Positions 29,745 to 41,548 of a stretch of 64,000 nucleotides of DNA are shown piece by piece. The position numbers and the translations under genes were made by a program. The stretch spans positions 1,488,001-1,552,000 of the forward strand of contig NZ_CP139575.1 of NCBI RefSeq assembly GCF_034298135.1, in the 5' to 3' direction. Each line of letters opens with the position of its first letter. Positions within the stretch are counted from its first letter, which is position 1. The stretch comes from Lactobacillus acidophilus. GTDB taxonomy: Bacteria; Bacillota; Bacilli; Lactobacillales; Lactobacillaceae. The notes under the pieces are model-generated. The model saw only the letters and a list, made by a program, of their open reading frames with translations, was not told the DNA's origin and made no database searches.

Positions 29745-30434
29745 TTGAACTCAATATATTTTTTACTTAATTTTTTCATAGGAGCATGCTTAGCTTCACA
29801 TGCAAACGTTATATACGAACGATGGGATACTCGTAACTTTATCTTTTCTCGGTCTTATTGTGATAATTGTAAAAGTACTCTTTCACTATTGGACGAAATT
29901 CCTCTATTCTCTTATTTACTTTTGAAAGGCAAATGTAAGTATTGCCAAAAAAATATTCCGCGTGAATTATTCTTTTTTGAACTAGTTGGTGGCTTTGCTT
30001 TTTGTACAATAAATTTTAGTGATAAAAGTCAAATTATCACTTCTATCTTTATTTTTTCTCTTCTTTTAATTGCAATCTCTGATTATTATCAAAATGAATT
30101 TGATTTAATTTTTATTTTTCCAGCAATTATTACTTCTATTTTATTTAATCGCATTTACTTATTTAACTGGATTGAATGGCTATCTTTTCTACCAGTTTTG
30201 ATAGTCCTTAGTATTTATTCATTTAAACAAAAAATGGGATTAGGTGATTTATTAATCTATGTCCTAATCTCCACTTATTTTACTCCCACTTTTGCAAACT
30301 TAACTTTACTTTTTGCTGCTTTAATTTTAATAATCATTCATTTTACAGAAAATAATTTAGCTTCATATAATTATCCATTTATTCCATTCATTTTTATTGG
30401 ACTAATTATTTCAAAATTTATTTTTGAACAATAA
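29745..30434 (+). CDS. comC: Prepilin peptidase (A24 family, ComC/PilD-like)
   Basis: 229 residues, about seven hydrophobic helices. N-terminal domain with the tetracysteine zinc site (Cys39/Cys42 in YCDNCK, Cys64/Cys67 in CKYCQK), and the two membrane aspartates in LIAISDYYQNE and GLGDLL of the GxGD type. It cleaves and N-methylates prepilin-like leaders at the membrane, used for the ComG competence pseudopilus in Firmicutes. TTG start at 29745, preceded by GAGGTG. No pilin or com genes are adjacent, so the substrates are elsewhere; activity is inferred. Confidence 0.85.
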   Translation: MNSIYFLLNFFIGACLASHANVIYERWDTRNFIFSRSYCDNCKSTLSLLDEIPLFSYLLLKGKCKYCQKNIPRELFFFELVGGFAFCTINFSDKSQIITSIFIFSLLLIAISDYYQNEFDLIFIFPAIITSILFNRIYLFNWIEWLSFLPVLIVLSIYSFKQKMGLGDLLIYVLISTYFTPTFANLTLLFAALILIIIHFTENNLASYNYPFIPFIFIGLIISKFIFEQ

Positions 30435-30471
30435 AAAAGCGTTTCTACTTTAAAAATAGAAACGCTTTTTA
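30434..30471. terminator. Bidirectional terminator between comC and rpoC
   Basis: AAAAAGCGTTTCTA and TAGAAACGCTTTTT form a 14-bp stem around about nine bases, with A and T runs for both directions. Confidence 0.9.
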
Positions 30472-30484
30472 CTTAAAACTAATT

Positions 30485-33400
30485 TTACTTAGTCTTATCT
30501 TTTTCTTTCATTTGCTTTTCAATATCAGCAATTGAGTATACTGAATCTGGTTTCTTAACATCAGCTTCAGGTTCCATGCTACGGTAAATTGGCATACCAG
30601 TACCAGCTGGAATAATTTTACCGATGATAACATTTTCCTTAAGACCAAGAAGCGGATCATTCTTACCTCTGATTGAAGCATCAGTAAGAACACGAGTAGT
30701 TTCTTGGAATGAAGCAGCTGACAAGAAACTGTTAGTTTCCAAAGCAGCCTTAGTAATACTTAAGATAATACTTTGAGCAGTTGCAGGAATACCACCAGAG
30801 ATAATTACTTCCTTATTACGGTCTCTAAATTGACCGATATCCATAACTTCACCTGGTAAGATGTCAGTTTCACCCGGATCAAGAACACGAACCTTTTGAA
30901 GCATTTGACGAGTCAATACTTCGACGTGCTTGTCAGCGATATCTACACCCTGCATTCTGTAGGCCTTTTGAACTTCAGCCAAAATATACTTCTCAGTAGT
31001 TAAAGTATCAGTAACTTGGATTAATTCCTTAGGGTCAACAGAACCAAGAGTTAACTTATCACCACGGTGAACATAATCACCCTCAGATACAGCAACTGAA
31101 GCAGTATAAGGAACACTGTAACTTCTAGTATCAATTTTACCCTTAACAGTAATTTCACGAGTATGTTCTGCTGGATTTTCTTGAATTGAATCAATTACAC
31201 CATCTACTTCAGAAATGGTTGCACGACCCTTAGGGTTACGTGCTTCAAACAATTCTTGAACACGAGGCAAACCTTGAGTAATATCTTCAGCACCGGCAAC
31301 CCCACCGTTGTGGAAAGTTCTCAAAGTAAGCTGAGTACCTGGTTCACCAATTGATTGTGCTGCAACAGTACCAACTACTTCACCAACTTCAACTTCTTCA
31401 CCAGTAGCAAGGTTCATACCGTAACACTTACGACATACACCGTGTGGGGTATCACAAGTAAGGATTGAACGAATCTTAACATGAGTTACACCTGCATCAC
31501 AGATCTTATGAGCCATGTTTTCGTCCATCATTACGTCTCTACCAACGATTGCTTCACCAGTCTCAGGATCCTTAACAGTTTCAGCAGTGAAACGACCAAC
31601 TAAACGATCGAATAATGGTTCAATCATTTCGTCGCCTTCCATAATTGCACTAACTGTAATACCTCTATCAGTACCACAATCATCATCACGAATAATAACA
31701 TCCTGTGCAACATCAACCAAACGACGAGTTAAGTAACCTGACTGAGCAGTCTTCAAAGCTGTATCAGTCATACCCTTACGAGCACCGTGAGTGGACATGA
31801 ACAATTCCAATACTGACAAACCTTCTTTAAAGTTTGAAGTAACAGGAATTTCGAACAAACCACCGTTAGGAGTGGCCATCAATCCACGCATACCAGCTAA
31901 CTGAGTAAAGTTAGAAATGTTACCACGGGCACCTGAGTCGGCCATGATTGAAATTGGGTTACGTGGTGAGTGGATTTGAGCAATTTCGTTTTGGATTTCA
32001 TCCTTACATGCATTCCAAATACTAATTACTCGATCGTGACGTTCTTGTTCAGTAATTAAACCACGTCTAAATTGTTTAGAAACAACATCAACTTGCTTAC
32101 GTGCTTTAGCTACCTTTTCATCTTTATCACCAATTTCAGGAACGTCATTCATACCAATAGTAATACCTGAAGTAGTTGAACTAGTGTAACCTAATTCCTT
32201 CAAGTCATCCAAGTATTCTGAAGTTCTTTGAACCTTGTAATACTTGTAAATAGTAGCAATTGAATCTGATAAGAAGCTACTCTTGAATGGACTAGCGATC
32301 AAATCATCAGCCACTTCATTGATTTTACTATTAATATCTTCACCTTCATTTAAGAAGTACTTAGCATCCAATGGATCATTCAAGTTCTTCTCAGTTGGTT
32401 CATTGACATAAAAGTAATCGTCTGGGAACAATTGATTAAAGACAAGCTTACCGTAAGTAGTAATGAAAATACCATGTTCGTGTCCCTTAGGCCATGGCTT
32501 CTTAGGCATAGCATCAGCTGACATACCAATAATAGTATGATAGTGAATATCACCATTTTCGTAAGCTACAGTTGCTTCTGCTGGTGAACTAAAGATCATG
32601 CCTTCGCCTTCACGGCCACGTTCAGCTTGAGTTAACCAGTAGTTACCCAAAACAACATCCTGTGATGGAGTAACAATTGGCTTACCATCCTTAGGAGCTA
32701 AGATATGGTGAGCTGCAAGCATAAGCAAACGTGATTCAGCAACAGCTTCATCTGAAAGTGGTACGTGGATGGCCATCTGGTCACCATCGAAGTCGGCATT
32801 GTAAGCTTCACAAGCTAATGGGTGAAGTCTAATTGATTTACCTGGTACCAAAACAGGTTCAAATGCTTGAATACTCAAACGGTGAAGAGTAGGTGCACGG
32901 TTTAAAAGAACTGGACGTTCCTTAATAACGTCTTCAAGTACGTCCCAGATATCATCATCTTCACGATCAATCTTACGCTTAGCATTCTTAATGTTAGAAG
33001 CAATACCACGCTTAACCAATTCGTGCATTACAAATGGCTTAAACAATTCCAAAGCCATTGGACGAGGAACACCACATTGATAGAACTTCAATTTTGGTGA
33101 AACATCAATAACTGAACGACCAGAATAGTCTACACGCTTACCAAGCAAGTTTTGACGGAAACGACCTTGCTTACCTTTAAGCATGTGTGAAAGTGACTTA
33201 AGTGGACGGTTACCTGGTCCAACAACAGGACGACCACGACGTCCATTATCGATCAAAGCATCTACAGCTTCTTGAAGCATACGCTTTTCATTTTGAACGA
33301 TAATATTTGGAGCATTCAAGTCAAGTAATCTCTTCAAACGATTATTACGGTTAATGACACGTCTATATAAATCGTTCAAATCTGAAGTTGCAAAACGTCC

Positions 33401-34138
33401 ACCTTCAAGTTGAACCATTGGACGAAGATCTGGTGGGATAACTGGAACAGCATCCATAACCATCCATTCAGGTTTGTTACCAGAATTCTTAAATGCATCC
33501 AAAATATCTAAACGTCTAATTGCACGAGTACGCTTTTGACCAGTTGCAGTTTGAAGTTCTTTCTTCAAATTCTTAACTTCTTTATCAAGGTCAACCTTCT
33601 TAAGCAATTCACGAATAGCTTCAGCACCCATCTTAGCTTCAAAGCGATTACCGTATTTTGCTTTTTGTTCACGATATTCAGCTTCAGTTAACAATTGCTT
33701 AGGTTCAAGGTCAGTATCACCTGGATCAATTACGATATACGCAGCAAAGTAGATAACTTCTTCAAGCAATCTTGGAGAAATATCCAATACCAATCCCATT
33801 CTTGATGGGATACCTTTGAAGTACCAAATGTGAGTTACAGGAGCAGCTAATTCAATGTGACCCATACGTTCTCTTCTTACCTTTGAAGAAGTAACTTCTA
33901 CACCACAACGGTCACAAACGATACCACGGTATCTAACACCCTTGTACTTACCACAAGCACATGACCAATCTTTAGTTGGTCCAAAAATTCTTTCATCAAA
34001 CAAGCCATCTTTTTCTGGCTTTAAAGTACGGTAGTTGATGGTTTCTGGCTTCTTAACTTCACCATACGACCAGCTTCTGATCTTGTTAGGTGATGCAAGA
34101 CCAATTTGCATACTTTCAAACTTATTTACGTCGATCAA
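30485..34138 (-). CDS. rpoC: RNA polymerase beta' subunit
   Basis: 1217 residues. Zinc-binding [20 protein letters not shown] near residue 60, the catalytic Mg site [16 protein letters not shown] near residue 450, the bridge-helix/trigger-loop region ([20 protein letters not shown]) and a second zinc cluster with [13 protein letters not shown] near residue 890. No lineage insertion is apparent. 15 nt after rpoB; ends at the bidirectional terminator. Confidence 0.98.
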   Translation of the reverse strand: MIDVNKFESMQIGLASPNKIRSWSYGEVKKPETINYRTLKPEKDGLFDERIFGPTKDWSCACGKYKGVRYRGIVCDRCGVEVTSSKVRRERMGHIELAAPVTHIWYFKGIPSRMGLVLDISPRLLEEVIYFAAYIVIDPGDTDLEPKQLLTEAEYREQKAKYGNRFEAKMGAEAIRELLKKVDLDKEVKNLKKELQTATGQKRTRAIRRLDILDAFKNSGNKPEWMVMDAVPVIPPDLRPMVQLEGGRFATSDLNDLYRRVINRNNRLKRLLDLNAPNIIVQNEKRMLQEAVDALIDNGRRGRPVVGPGNRPLKSLSHMLKGKQGRFRQNLLGKRVDYSGRSVIDVSPKLKFYQCGVPRPMALELFKPFVMHELVKRGIASNIKNAKRKIDREDDDIWDVLEDVIKERPVLLNRAPTLHRLSIQAFEPVLVPGKSIRLHPLACEAYNADFDGDQMAIHVPLSDEAVAESRLLMLAAHHILAPKDGKPIVTPSQDVVLGNYWLTQAERGREGEGMIFSSPAEATVAYENGDIHYHTIIGMSADAMPKKPWPKGHEHGIFITTYGKLVFNQLFPDDYFYVNEPTEKNLNDPLDAKYFLNEGEDINSKINEVADDLIASPFKSSFLSDSIATIYKYYKVQRTSEYLDDLKELGYTSSTTSGITIGMNDVPEIGDKDEKVAKARKQVDVVSKQFRRGLITEQERHDRVISIWNACKDEIQNEIAQIHSPRNPISIMADSGARGNISNFTQLAGMRGLMATPNGGLFEIPVTSNFKEGLSVLELFMSTHGARKGMTDTALKTAQSGYLTRRLVDVAQDVIIRDDDCGTDRGITVSAIMEGDEMIEPLFDRLVGRFTAETVKDPETGEAIVGRDVMMDENMAHKICDAGVTHVKIRSILTCDTPHGVCRKCYGMNLATGEEVEVGEVVGTVAAQSIGEPGTQLTLRTFHNGGVAGAEDITQGLPRVQELFEARNPKGRATISEVDGVIDSIQENPAEHTREITVKGKIDTRSYSVPYTASVAVSEGDYVHRGDKLTLGSVDPKELIQVTDTLTTEKYILAEVQKAYRMQGVDIADKHVEVLTRQMLQKVRVLDPGETDILPGEVMDIGQFRDRNKEVIISGGIPATAQSIILSITKAALETNSFLSAASFQETTRVLTDASIRGKNDPLLGLKENVIIGKIIPAGTGMPIYRSMEPEADVKKPDSVYSIADIEKQMKEKDKTK

Positions 34139-34153
34139 AAGTTTAACCTCCTA

Positions 34154-37100
34154 CTATTTAGAAACTTTACCGTCAGATTCATCTGCAGGAGCTACTGGCT
34201 TATCTGCAGTTTCATTACTATCTTCTTTATTCTCTGATTTTCCAGTTTCTTCGGCTAACTTCTTCTTTTCTTGTTCTTCTGCCATACGTGACAAAGTATC
34301 GATATTCAAGTGTTCACTTGAATCCTCATCCATATCACGAAGTTCAATTTCATTATGATCCATATCAAGGACACGAATATCCAAACCTAATGATTGGAGT
34401 TCCTTAACAAGAACACGGAATGATTCTGGTACACCTGGCTTAGGAATTCTTTCGCCCTTAACAATAGCTTCATATGCCTTTACACGACCAACAACATCAT
34501 CTGACTTATAAGTCAAAATTTCTTGTAATGTGTAAGCTGCACCATAAGCTTCAAGAGCCCAAACTTCCATTTCACCAAAACGCTGTCCACCGAATTGAGC
34601 TTTACCACCCAAAGGTTGTTGAGTAACCAATGAGTATGGCCCAATTGAACGAGCGTGGATCTTGTCGTCAACCATGTGAGTAAGTTTCAAGTAGTGCATG
34701 ACACCTACTGACACACGGTTGTGGAATGGTTCACCGGTACGACCATCATAAATAACTGTCTTACCATCTTTATCCATACCCGCTTGACGTACAGTATCCC
34801 AAACATCATTTTCATTAGCACCATCAAATACTGGAGTTGCTACGTGAATACCTAATTGACGAGCAGCAGCACCCAAGTGCAATTCAAGAAGCTGTCCAAT
34901 GTTCATACGTGATGGAACACCCATTGGGTTCAAACAAATATCTACTGGAGTACCATCTGGAAGGTATGGCATATCTTCTTCTGGCATAACTGCAGCAACA
35001 GTACCCTTGTTACCGTGACGACCAGACATCTTGTCCCCAACTTGAATCTTTCTCTTTTGTGCAATGTAAACACGAACCATAGTATTTACACCTGGTGAAA
35101 GTTCATCGCCGGCTTCGCGAGTATAAACCTTAACGTCTTGAACGATACCGCCACCACCATGTGGTACACGAAGTGAAGTATCACGAACTTCACGAGCCTT
35201 TTCACCAAAGATAGCGTGAAGTAATCTTTCTTCAGCAGATAATTCAGTTACACCCTTAGGAGTTACCTTACCCACCAAAATATCACCATCATGAACTTCA
35301 GCACCGACACGAACGATACCATCAGCATCAAGATCCTTCAAAGCATCTTCACCGATGTTAGGAAGTTCTCTTGTAATTTCTTCTGGTCCAAGCTTAGTAT
35401 CGCGAGCTTCTGATTCATAATCTTCGATACTAATTGAAGTATATACATCATCCTTAACCAAACGTTCTGAAAGCATGATGGCATCTTCATAGTTGTACAT
35501 GTTCCAAGTCATGAAAGCAATGAGTGGGTTTTGACCTAATGCAAGTTCACCATGATCCATAGTTGGACCATTAGCAATTACATCACTTTCATCAACGTGA
35601 TCACCCAATTTAACATTAGGAGTTTGGTTGTATGACTTAGAGTTGTTTGAACGACGGTATTTTTCAAGAGTGTACTTGTCTAAAGTACCATCTTCACGTC
35701 TAATACGAATTTCATCAGCATCAACGTATTCAACAGTACCAGCTGCCTTAGCAATTAATGCAGCACCTGAGTCGTGAGCTGCACGATATTCCATACCAGT
35801 ACCAACAAGGGAACTGTGTGGGTTAATCAAAGGAGCAGCCTGACGTTGCTGGTTGGCACCCATCAAAGCACGGTTAGAGTCATCGTTTTCTAGGAATGGG
35901 ATACATGCTGAAGCTACTGAAACAACTTGCTTAGGGATAACGTCCATGTAGTCAATCTTATCTGGAGTAACTTCGACGTTATCTTCCTTTTGACGAGCCA
36001 AAATTATGTCTTCTTTAAATGAACCATCATCATTCAAAGGAGTGTTAGCACCGGCAATAATGTAGTTATCTTCTTCATCAGCAGTCAAATAATCGATTTT
36101 ATCGGTTACCTTGTGGGTATCCCAAGAAACACGACGATATGGTGTTTCAATGAAACCATACTTATTAATGATTGCGTATGAAGCAAGTGAGTTAATCAAA
36201 CCAATGTTAGGTCCTTCTGGAGTTTCAATAGGACACAAACGACCATAGTGAGTATAGTGAACGTCACGAACTTCATATCCGGCACGGTCACGAGTTAAAC
36301 CACCAGGCCCTAAGGCTGACATACGACGTTTATGTGTCAATTCACCCAATGGGTTGTGTTGGTCCATAAACTGTGAAAGCTGTGATGAACCGAAGAATTC
36401 CTTGATACTTGCAACAATTGGACGAATGTTAATCAATTGTTGTGGGGTAACAGTTGATGGGTCTTGGATTGACATTCTTTCGCGAACAACACGTTCCATT
36501 CTTGCCAAACCAATTCTAAATTGATTTTGAAGAAGTTCACCAACACGACGAATACGACGGTTACCCAAGTGGTCGATATCATCAGTAGTACCGATCTTAT
36601 CTTGTAAAGCAAAGAAGTAATTAATTGAAGCTAAAACATCAGCTGGAGTCAAATGCTTAACATCTGCATCAATGTGACCATTTGACATTAATTTAACTTC
36701 ACGTTCAGGATCTACCTTTGAGTAAACCTTAATTTCTTGAACTGTAATAGGATCTGGTAATACACCTTCTTTTGAAGGTTGGTAAGTGACCATCTTGAAG
36801 TCATCGCGATCAAGGTATGGAGCTAACTTGTCCATAATTTCGTGAGTAACTACAGTATCCTTCTTAACAATAATTTCACCAGTATCAGGATCAGCTAAAG
36901 TTTCAGCTAAAGTTTGACCATACAAACGATTCTTAAGAGAAAGCTTCTTGTTAATCTTGTAACGTCCAACTGGTGCCAAGTCATAACGACGTGGGTCAAA
37001 GAAACGAGCATACAAAAGTGAACGTGATGAATCAGTAGTCTTTGGTTCACCTGGACGAAGTCTTTCGTAAATATCCTTCAAAGCTTCAGCTACGCGTGAG

Positions 37101-37795
37101 TCAGCTGGATTTTTATGAACATCCTTGTCCAAAGTAAATTGCAAAGTATCACTTTGACCAAACATTTCAATAATTTCACTGTCTGAGCCAATACCCATTG
37201 CTCTAATCAATACAGTAAGAGGCAACTTACGAGTACGGTCTACTCGAACATAAGAAACATTTTTAGCATCAGTTTCATATTCAAGCCAAGCACCACGGTT
37301 AGGAATAACAGTAGTACCAAAAATTTGACGACCATTCTTATCATAATCACCAGTGTAGTAAACACCTGGAGATCTAACTAATTGAGAAACAATAACTCTT
37401 TCAGCACCATTAACTATGAATGAACCTGATTCAGTCATTAATGGTAAATCGCCAAAGAATACATCTTGAGTCTTAATTTCACCAGTTTCTTGGTTAGTAA
37501 GCTTCAAAGTTACATGCATTGGTGCAGCATAAGTTGCATCATGATCACGAGCTTCATCAACTGTATACTTAGGCTTTTGAAGTTTGTAGCCTACATACTC
37601 TAATGAAAGCTTACCTGAGAAGTCACTAATAGGCATAATGTCATCAAAGACTTCTTTAATGCCTTTATCAAGAAACCACTTATATGATTCGGTTTGAACA
37701 TCAGTTAAGTTAGGTAACTTCAATACTTCCTTAATTCGGGAGAAGCTACGTCTAGTTCGATGTTTACCGTAGTTCACTACGTGTCCATTTAACAA
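34154..37795 (-). CDS. rpoB: RNA polymerase beta subunit
   Basis: 1213 residues. Contains the rifampicin-pocket region ([20 protein letters not shown] and [11 protein letters not shown]), the fork/active-site [18 protein letters not shown], and [12 protein letters not shown] near the C-terminus. His in LTHKRR and Ser in SQLSQF are as in rifampicin-sensitive enzymes. The residue tail (about 1165-1213) is acidic and low-complexity. The frame starts at TTG 37795, with AAAGGATG upstream; its leader carries an apparent attenuator. Confidence 0.98.
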   Translation of the reverse strand: MLNGHVVNYGKHRTRRSFSRIKEVLKLPNLTDVQTESYKWFLDKGIKEVFDDIMPISDFSGKLSLEYVGYKLQKPKYTVDEARDHDATYAAPMHVTLKLTNQETGEIKTQDVFFGDLPLMTESGSFIVNGAERVIVSQLVRSPGVYYTGDYDKNGRQIFGTTVIPNRGAWLEYETDAKNVSYVRVDRTRKLPLTVLIRAMGIGSDSEIIEMFGQSDTLQFTLDKDVHKNPADSRVAEALKDIYERLRPGEPKTTDSSRSLLYARFFDPRRYDLAPVGRYKINKKLSLKNRLYGQTLAETLADPDTGEIIVKKDTVVTHEIMDKLAPYLDRDDFKMVTYQPSKEGVLPDPITVQEIKVYSKVDPEREVKLMSNGHIDADVKHLTPADVLASINYFFALQDKIGTTDDIDHLGNRRIRRVGELLQNQFRIGLARMERVVRERMSIQDPSTVTPQQLINIRPIVASIKEFFGSSQLSQFMDQHNPLGELTHKRRMSALGPGGLTRDRAGYEVRDVHYTHYGRLCPIETPEGPNIGLINSLASYAIINKYGFIETPYRRVSWDTHKVTDKIDYLTADEEDNYIIAGANTPLNDDGSFKEDIILARQKEDNVEVTPDKIDYMDVIPKQVVSVASACIPFLENDDSNRALMGANQQRQAAPLINPHSSLVGTGMEYRAAHDSGAALIAKAAGTVEYVDADEIRIRREDGTLDKYTLEKYRRSNNSKSYNQTPNVKLGDHVDESDVIANGPTMDHGELALGQNPLIAFMTWNMYNYEDAIMLSERLVKDDVYTSISIEDYESEARDTKLGPEEITRELPNIGEDALKDLDADGIVRVGAEVHDGDILVGKVTPKGVTELSAEERLLHAIFGEKAREVRDTSLRVPHGGGGIVQDVKVYTREAGDELSPGVNTMVRVYIAQKRKIQVGDKMSGRHGNKGTVAAVMPEEDMPYLPDGTPVDICLNPMGVPSRMNIGQLLELHLGAAARQLGIHVATPVFDGANENDVWDTVRQAGMDKDGKTVIYDGRTGEPFHNRVSVGVMHYLKLTHMVDDKIHARSIGPYSLVTQQPLGGKAQFGGQRFGEMEVWALEAYGAAYTLQEILTYKSDDVVGRVKAYEAIVKGERIPKPGVPESFRVLVKELQSLGLDIRVLDMDHNEIELRDMDEDSSEHLNIDTLSRMAEEQEKKKLAEETGKSENKEDSNETADKPVAPADESDGKVSK

Positions 37796-37870
37796 GGAAA
37801 AACATCCTTTCTGTCTAAGAAAGCAAATATTACATTTCTGTTACAAATTCAAAAAACCGCAATTTTAGGC

Positions 37871-37940
37871 ATAAAAAAGACAAAAACAACAAGTGTCGTT
37901 TTTGTCCTTATCATTTTGCTGGACAATAGATCAGCAAAAT
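37871..37940 (-). promoter_or_regulatory. rpoBC leader with internal intrinsic terminator (candidate attenuator)
   Basis: In the leader transcript, GACAAAAACGACA and TGTTGTTTTTGTC (37879-37906) form a 12-13-bp stem followed by T6, an intrinsic terminator lying about 75-110 nt before the rpoB start. Immediately upstream is ATTTTGCTG-10 nt-CAGCAAAAT (37913-37940, 9 bp), a second stem. No gene ends between the promoter at 37972-38000 and rpoB, so the terminator is inside the leader. It may set polymerase levels by attenuation. Confidence 0.6.
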
Positions 37941-37971
37941 CCTGAATCTCAGTCTTTTTAAATCAGCAAAA

Positions 37972-38000
37972 ATTGTATAATATTTTTTTATTTTTGTCAA
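37972..38000 (-). promoter_or_regulatory. Promoter of rpoBC
   Basis: TTGACA (37995-38000), 17 bp, TACAAT (37972-37977) on the minus strand; a perfect -35 and the same -10 as the two ribosomal operon promoters. It lies right after the clpC stop. Confidence 0.85.
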
Positions 38001-38015
38001 GATCAAGTACTTAAG

Positions 38016-40493
38016 CTACTTGACTTTTTCTACTTCTTTTTTAGGTGCAACAACTTCGAATTTCAAATTACCATGTTGACTACCAATTTTAAGAGTATCA
38101 CCACTCTTAACTTCCCCATTAATTAACATTTCGGCAACTTTATCTTCCACATCATTTTGAATAGCTCTCTTAAGTGGACGAGCACCATTTTCTGGATCAT
38201 AACCATCTTGTACGATCTTATCTAAAGCAGCACGTGAAAGTTTCAAAGTAATACCTTTTCTTTGTAAACGAACTACCAATTTATTAGTAAGTAAACTTAC
38301 AATGTTACGAAGTTGTTTCTTAGTTAATTCATCAAAGACAATAGTTTCATCAATTCTGTTTAAAAATTCAGGGCGGAAGAACTGTTTAATAGCTTGTTGA
38401 ACTTTCGCTTGTCTTACTTTTGCTTGATCAATTTTATCCGCATTGAATCCAACCGCATTGCCATCAAATAATGAACGTGAACCAAGGTTAGAAGTCATAA
38501 TAATGATTGTATTTCTAAAATCAACTTTCCTTCCCTTAGAATCAGTCATAAATCCTTCATCCAAGACCTGAAGTAAGAGATTAAATACATCAGGATGAGC
38601 TTTTTCTACTTCATCGAGCAACACAACTGAATATGGATGGCGACGAACTTGTTCTGAAAGTTGACCGCCTTCTTCATAACCTACATAGCCTGGTGCTGAA
38701 CCGATCAATTTACTTGAAGCGATTTGATCCATGTATTCAGACATATCAAGCCGTATCAGGTTATCCTCTGAGCCAAACATTGCTGCAGCAACAGATTTAG
38801 CCAATTCTGTTTTACCCACACCAGTTGGGCCTAAGAACAAGAATGAGCCAATTGGACAACGTTCATCCTTAATTCCGCTTCTACTTCTACGGATTGCACG
38901 AGCAACTGCAGAAACAGCCTTATCTTGACCAATAACTCGCTTATGTAAAATACCTTCTAAATTAGCTAATTGACGAGTTTCATTACGTTTCATTTGGGTA
39001 ACAGGAACGCCAGTCCAATCAGATACTACTTTGGCAATATCTTCGGGCTCAACAGTCGCATTAGCACTAATTTTTTCATGTAAAGTATTTACTAATTTTT
39101 CACGACGAGCTTGCAAATTATTTTGCTCATCTTGTAATTGAGCAGCTTTTACGAAGTTTTGACTTGCTGCTGCTTCATTTTTTTGATCAATTAAATTTTT
39201 AATCTTGTTATTAATCTGTACTAATTCGTCATCAGAATTAACATTATTTTTGATTTTTACAGCAGCACTAGCTTCGTCTACCAAGTCAATGGCTTTATCT
39301 GGTAAAAAGCGATCAGAAATATATCGACTAGATAAATCAACTGCGTCTTCTAGACTTTCTTCAGTAATAGTAACATGATGGAATTTTTCATACTTGGGTT
39401 TTAAACCTTCCAAAATTGCTAATGTATCTTTCTTTGAAGGTTCATTTAAGCGCACTTGTTGGAAACGTCTTGCCAAAGCTTGATCTTTTTCAATGTATTT
39501 TTGGTATTCATCAAATGTAGTAGCACCAATCATTTGAACATCACCACGAGCAAGTGATGGCTTTAAAATATTAGAAGCATCAATTGCGCCTTCAGCACCA
39601 CCGGCACCAATTAAAGTATGCATTTCATCAACAAATAAGATAACTTTGCCATCTTTAGCAATTTCATCCAAGATCTTCTTCATTCGATCTTCGAATTCAC
39701 CACGATATTTAGTACCAGCAACCAAGTTACCCATATTTAATGCCATAACTCGCTTATCTAACAGATCTTCTGGCACTCTCTTTTTAACAATTTCAGTAGC
39801 AATTGCTTCAGCAACAGCCGTCTTACCTACACCTGGCTCACCTACTAAAACCGGATTATTCTTAGTTCTACGTGACAAAATTTGAATTACACGTTCAATT
39901 TCCTTATCACGTCCAATAACAGGATCAATATTTCCTTCACGTGTACGTTGATTCAAGTTAATTGCTACTTTATCCAAGGTTGGCGTAGTGCTATTCTTAC
40001 GTTTCTTTTGGTTAGAATCACTATTACCTAACCAATTAGCAGAATCATTAAAATCTTGATCCTGTTCCAAGCTGTCGATAGCATCTTGACGTAATCGACT
40101 GATATCTACGCTTAAGTTTTTCAAAATCATTGCAGATAAAACTTGCTCACTAGCAGTTATACCTAATAACACATGATTGGTTTTAATTTCTTTATATCCA
40201 CCTTGTTCTGCTTGTCTTTTAGCATAATCTAAAGCCAAGCTCAATCGAGGTGACATTTCCATATAGCTAGCCTTGGGAGCTGAGCCATATCCTGTATATC
40301 TTTCAATTTCTTCACGTATAGCGGTAGGCGTCAGCCCCCATGAACGTAAAATTTTTCCAGCTTCGCCATCAGTTTCAATTACTAAGGCTAATAAAATATG
40401 TTCTGTTCCGATTAAATGATGATGGAAATTCTGTGCTTGTTCACGCGCAATTTCCAACACTTGATTTACACTTTTACTGTATGAGTTTTCCAT
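38016..40493 (-). CDS. clpC: ATP-dependent Clp protease ATP-binding subunit ClpC
   Basis: 825 residues: two Clp_N repeats (about 1-145), NBD1 with [15 protein letters not shown] (near 217), a coiled middle domain with a UVR-like stretch ([20 protein letters not shown]), NBD2 with [13 protein letters not shown] (near 548) and a ClpP-docking VGF in [10 protein letters not shown]. No N-terminal zinc finger, hence ClpC rather than ClpE. An Hsp100 unfoldase for ClpP. No ctsR or mcsAB precedes it. An 8-bp inverted repeat lies upstream. No clear terminator follows, so some read-through into rpoB is likely. Confidence 0.93.
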   Translation of the reverse strand: MENSYSKSVNQVLEIAREQAQNFHHHLIGTEHILLALVIETDGEAGKILRSWGLTPTAIREEIERYTGYGSAPKASYMEMSPRLSLALDYAKRQAEQGGYKEIKTNHVLLGITASEQVLSAMILKNLSVDISRLRQDAIDSLEQDQDFNDSANWLGNSDSNQKKRKNSTTPTLDKVAINLNQRTREGNIDPVIGRDKEIERVIQILSRRTKNNPVLVGEPGVGKTAVAEAIATEIVKKRVPEDLLDKRVMALNMGNLVAGTKYRGEFEDRMKKILDEIAKDGKVILFVDEMHTLIGAGGAEGAIDASNILKPSLARGDVQMIGATTFDEYQKYIEKDQALARRFQQVRLNEPSKKDTLAILEGLKPKYEKFHHVTITEESLEDAVDLSSRYISDRFLPDKAIDLVDEASAAVKIKNNVNSDDELVQINNKIKNLIDQKNEAAASQNFVKAAQLQDEQNNLQARREKLVNTLHEKISANATVEPEDIAKVVSDWTGVPVTQMKRNETRQLANLEGILHKRVIGQDKAVSAVARAIRRSRSGIKDERCPIGSFLFLGPTGVGKTELAKSVAAAMFGSEDNLIRLDMSEYMDQIASSKLIGSAPGYVGYEEGGQLSEQVRRHPYSVVLLDEVEKAHPDVFNLLLQVLDEGFMTDSKGRKVDFRNTIIIMTSNLGSRSLFDGNAVGFNADKIDQAKVRQAKVQQAIKQFFRPEFLNRIDETIVFDELTKKQLRNIVSLLTNKLVVRLQRKGITLKLSRAALDKIVQDGYDPENGARPLKRAIQNDVEDKVAEMLINGEVKSGDTLKIGSQHGNLKFEVVAPKKEVEKVK

Positions 40494-40508
40494 ACAAACA
40501 CCACCCTT

Positions 40509-40530
40509 TAAAATACGCTATGGTATTTTA
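40509..40530. promoter_or_regulatory. Inverted repeat upstream of clpC (candidate operator)
   Basis: TAAAATAC-GCTATG-GTATTTTA, perfect 8-bp arms, 16 bp before the clpC ATG and close to a TAAAAT that could be its -10. It does not fit the CtsR heptad or CIRCE consensus. Confidence 0.45.
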
Positions 40531-40598
40531 CTTTTATTTTGTCAGTAAGTAAAATAATTTAACTCATGCTAGTATCATTATGAAGAAAAAAATAATGA

Positions 40599-41054
40599 TT
40601 AAGCAAAAACCATCTTAGTAATTCTAGTTAAATACTTTTTATCCATATCATCAAAATCATCTAACTTAGTCGAATCAAAATCAAAAACGCCCCATAATTT
40701 TCGATTCTTAAAAATGGGGATAACTATTTCTGAATTTGAAGCACTATCACAAGCAATGTGACCAGCAAATTCATGCACATTTGGAACAATTTGTGTTATT
40801 TGCGTCTTAGCCGCTACACCACAAACGCCTTTTCCAACTGGTATATGCACGCAAGCTGGCATCCCTTGAAATGGTCCTAAAATTAATTCACCATTTTCTA
40901 AGCGATAAACTCCAGCGAAATTCACATCAGATAATGAATTAAATAATAAAGCTGATAAATTAGCAGTATTAGCAATCCAATCTGATTCATTTGCAATTAA
41001 TGCCTGAGCTTGCTGTACTAACAATTCATAATTCTCTTTAGTAGTTGCTGCCAT
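40599..41054 (-). CDS. Free methionine-(R)-sulfoxide reductase (GAF domain)
   Basis: 151 residues, a single GAF fold. The three family cysteines are at 68, 78 and 102 (in PFQGMPACVHIP, GKGVCGVAA and GHIACDSASNSE), spaced as I recall for the E. coli enzyme. It reduces free methionine-R-sulfoxide in the cytosol with thioredoxin or similar. A candidate -10 TATAAT (minus strand, 41080-41085) and GGAGGGG precede it. It is upstream of clpC with a 105-nt gap. Confidence 0.92.
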   Translation of the reverse strand: MAATTKENYELLVQQAQALIANESDWIANTANLSALLFNSLSDVNFAGVYRLENGELILGPFQGMPACVHIPVGKGVCGVAAKTQITQIVPNVHEFAGHIACDSASNSEIVIPIFKNRKLWGVFDFDSTKLDDFDDMDKKYLTRITKMVFA

Positions 41055-41092
41055 ATTATCCCCTCCAGTTTTAGACGCTATTATAACAAAAA

Positions 41093-41124
41093 TAAATAGG
41101 CTGTCCTAACAGACAGCCTATTTT
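41093..41124 (-). terminator. Intrinsic terminator of tRNA-Pro
   Basis: AATAGGCTGTC pairs with GACAGCCTATT around CTAACA, with a T-rich tract on the minus-strand 3' side. Confidence 0.8.
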
Positions 41125-41128
41125 CTAT

Positions 41129-41201
<73 letters not shown>

Positions 41202-41202
41202 C

Positions 41203-41229
41203 AAAAAAAGCTCACCTTAAGGTGAGCTT
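41203..41229 (-). terminator. Terminator-like hairpin between tRNA-Gly copy 1 and tRNA-Pro
   Basis: AAGCTCACC-TTAA-GGTGAGCTT followed by T7 on the minus strand. Confidence 0.8.
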
Positions 41230-41235
41230 ATATCT

Positions 41236-41310
41236 TGGAGCGGAAGACGGGATTCGAACCCGCGACCCCGACCATGGCAAGGTCGTGTTCTACCACTGAA
41301 CTACTTCCGC
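41236..41310 (-). tRNA. tRNA-Gly (anticodon GCC), copy 1
   Basis: 75 nt including the encoded CCA: acceptor GCGGAAG/CTTCCGC, D arm GTTC..GAAC, anticodon stem CGACC/GGTCG with loop TTGCCAT (GCC), T arm GCGGG-TTCGAAT-CCCGT. Identical to the copy 197 bp upstream. Confidence 0.96.
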
Positions 41311-41323
41311 GACAACAAATATT

Positions 41324-41351
41324 ATTATAGCAAAACTTATTTTCTTTGCAA
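41324..41351 (-). promoter_or_regulatory. Promoter of tRNA-Gly copy 1
   Basis: TTGCAA (41346-41351), 16 bp, TATAAT (41324-41329) on the minus strand; -10 lies 14 bp before the mature 5' end. Confidence 0.8.
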
Positions 41352-41401
41352 CACTTTTTACAAAAAAAACGAAATAATTTTTATGGTATAAAAGATGATA
41401 C

Positions 41402-41427
41402 AAAAAAAGCTCACTTAAGTGAGCTTT
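41402..41427 (-). terminator. Terminator of tRNA-Gly copy 2
   Basis: AAGCTCACTTAAGTGAGCTT inverted repeat followed by T7 on the minus strand; a close relative of the hairpin at 41203. Confidence 0.8.
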
Positions 41428-41432
41428 CATCC

Positions 41433-41507
41433 TGGAGCGGAAGACGGGATTCGAACCCGCGACCCCGACCATGGCAAGGTCGTGTTCTACCACTGAACTA
41501 CTTCCGC
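41433..41507 (-). tRNA. tRNA-Gly (anticodon GCC), copy 2
   Basis: Sequence identical to copy 1 (75 nt with CCA, loop TTGCCAT). Its promoter and terminator are duplicated with it. Confidence 0.96.
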
Positions 41508-41520
41508 AACAACAAATATT

Positions 41521-41548
41521 ATTATAGCAAAACTTATTTTCTTTGCAA
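41521..41548 (-). promoter_or_regulatory. Promoter of tRNA-Gly copy 2
   Basis: TTGCAA (41543-41548), 16 bp, TATAAT (41521-41526); same sequence and spacing as the copy 1 promoter. Confidence 0.8.

Noticed and set aside
38001..38015. Terminator of clpC
   Set aside because: CAAGTA/TACTTG around 38000-38022 can pair, but there is no T tract after it and the rpoB -35 overlaps the region.
40494..40598. CtsR binding site upstream of clpC
   Set aside because: A GACAAA piece is present but not the tandem heptads of the CtsR box.
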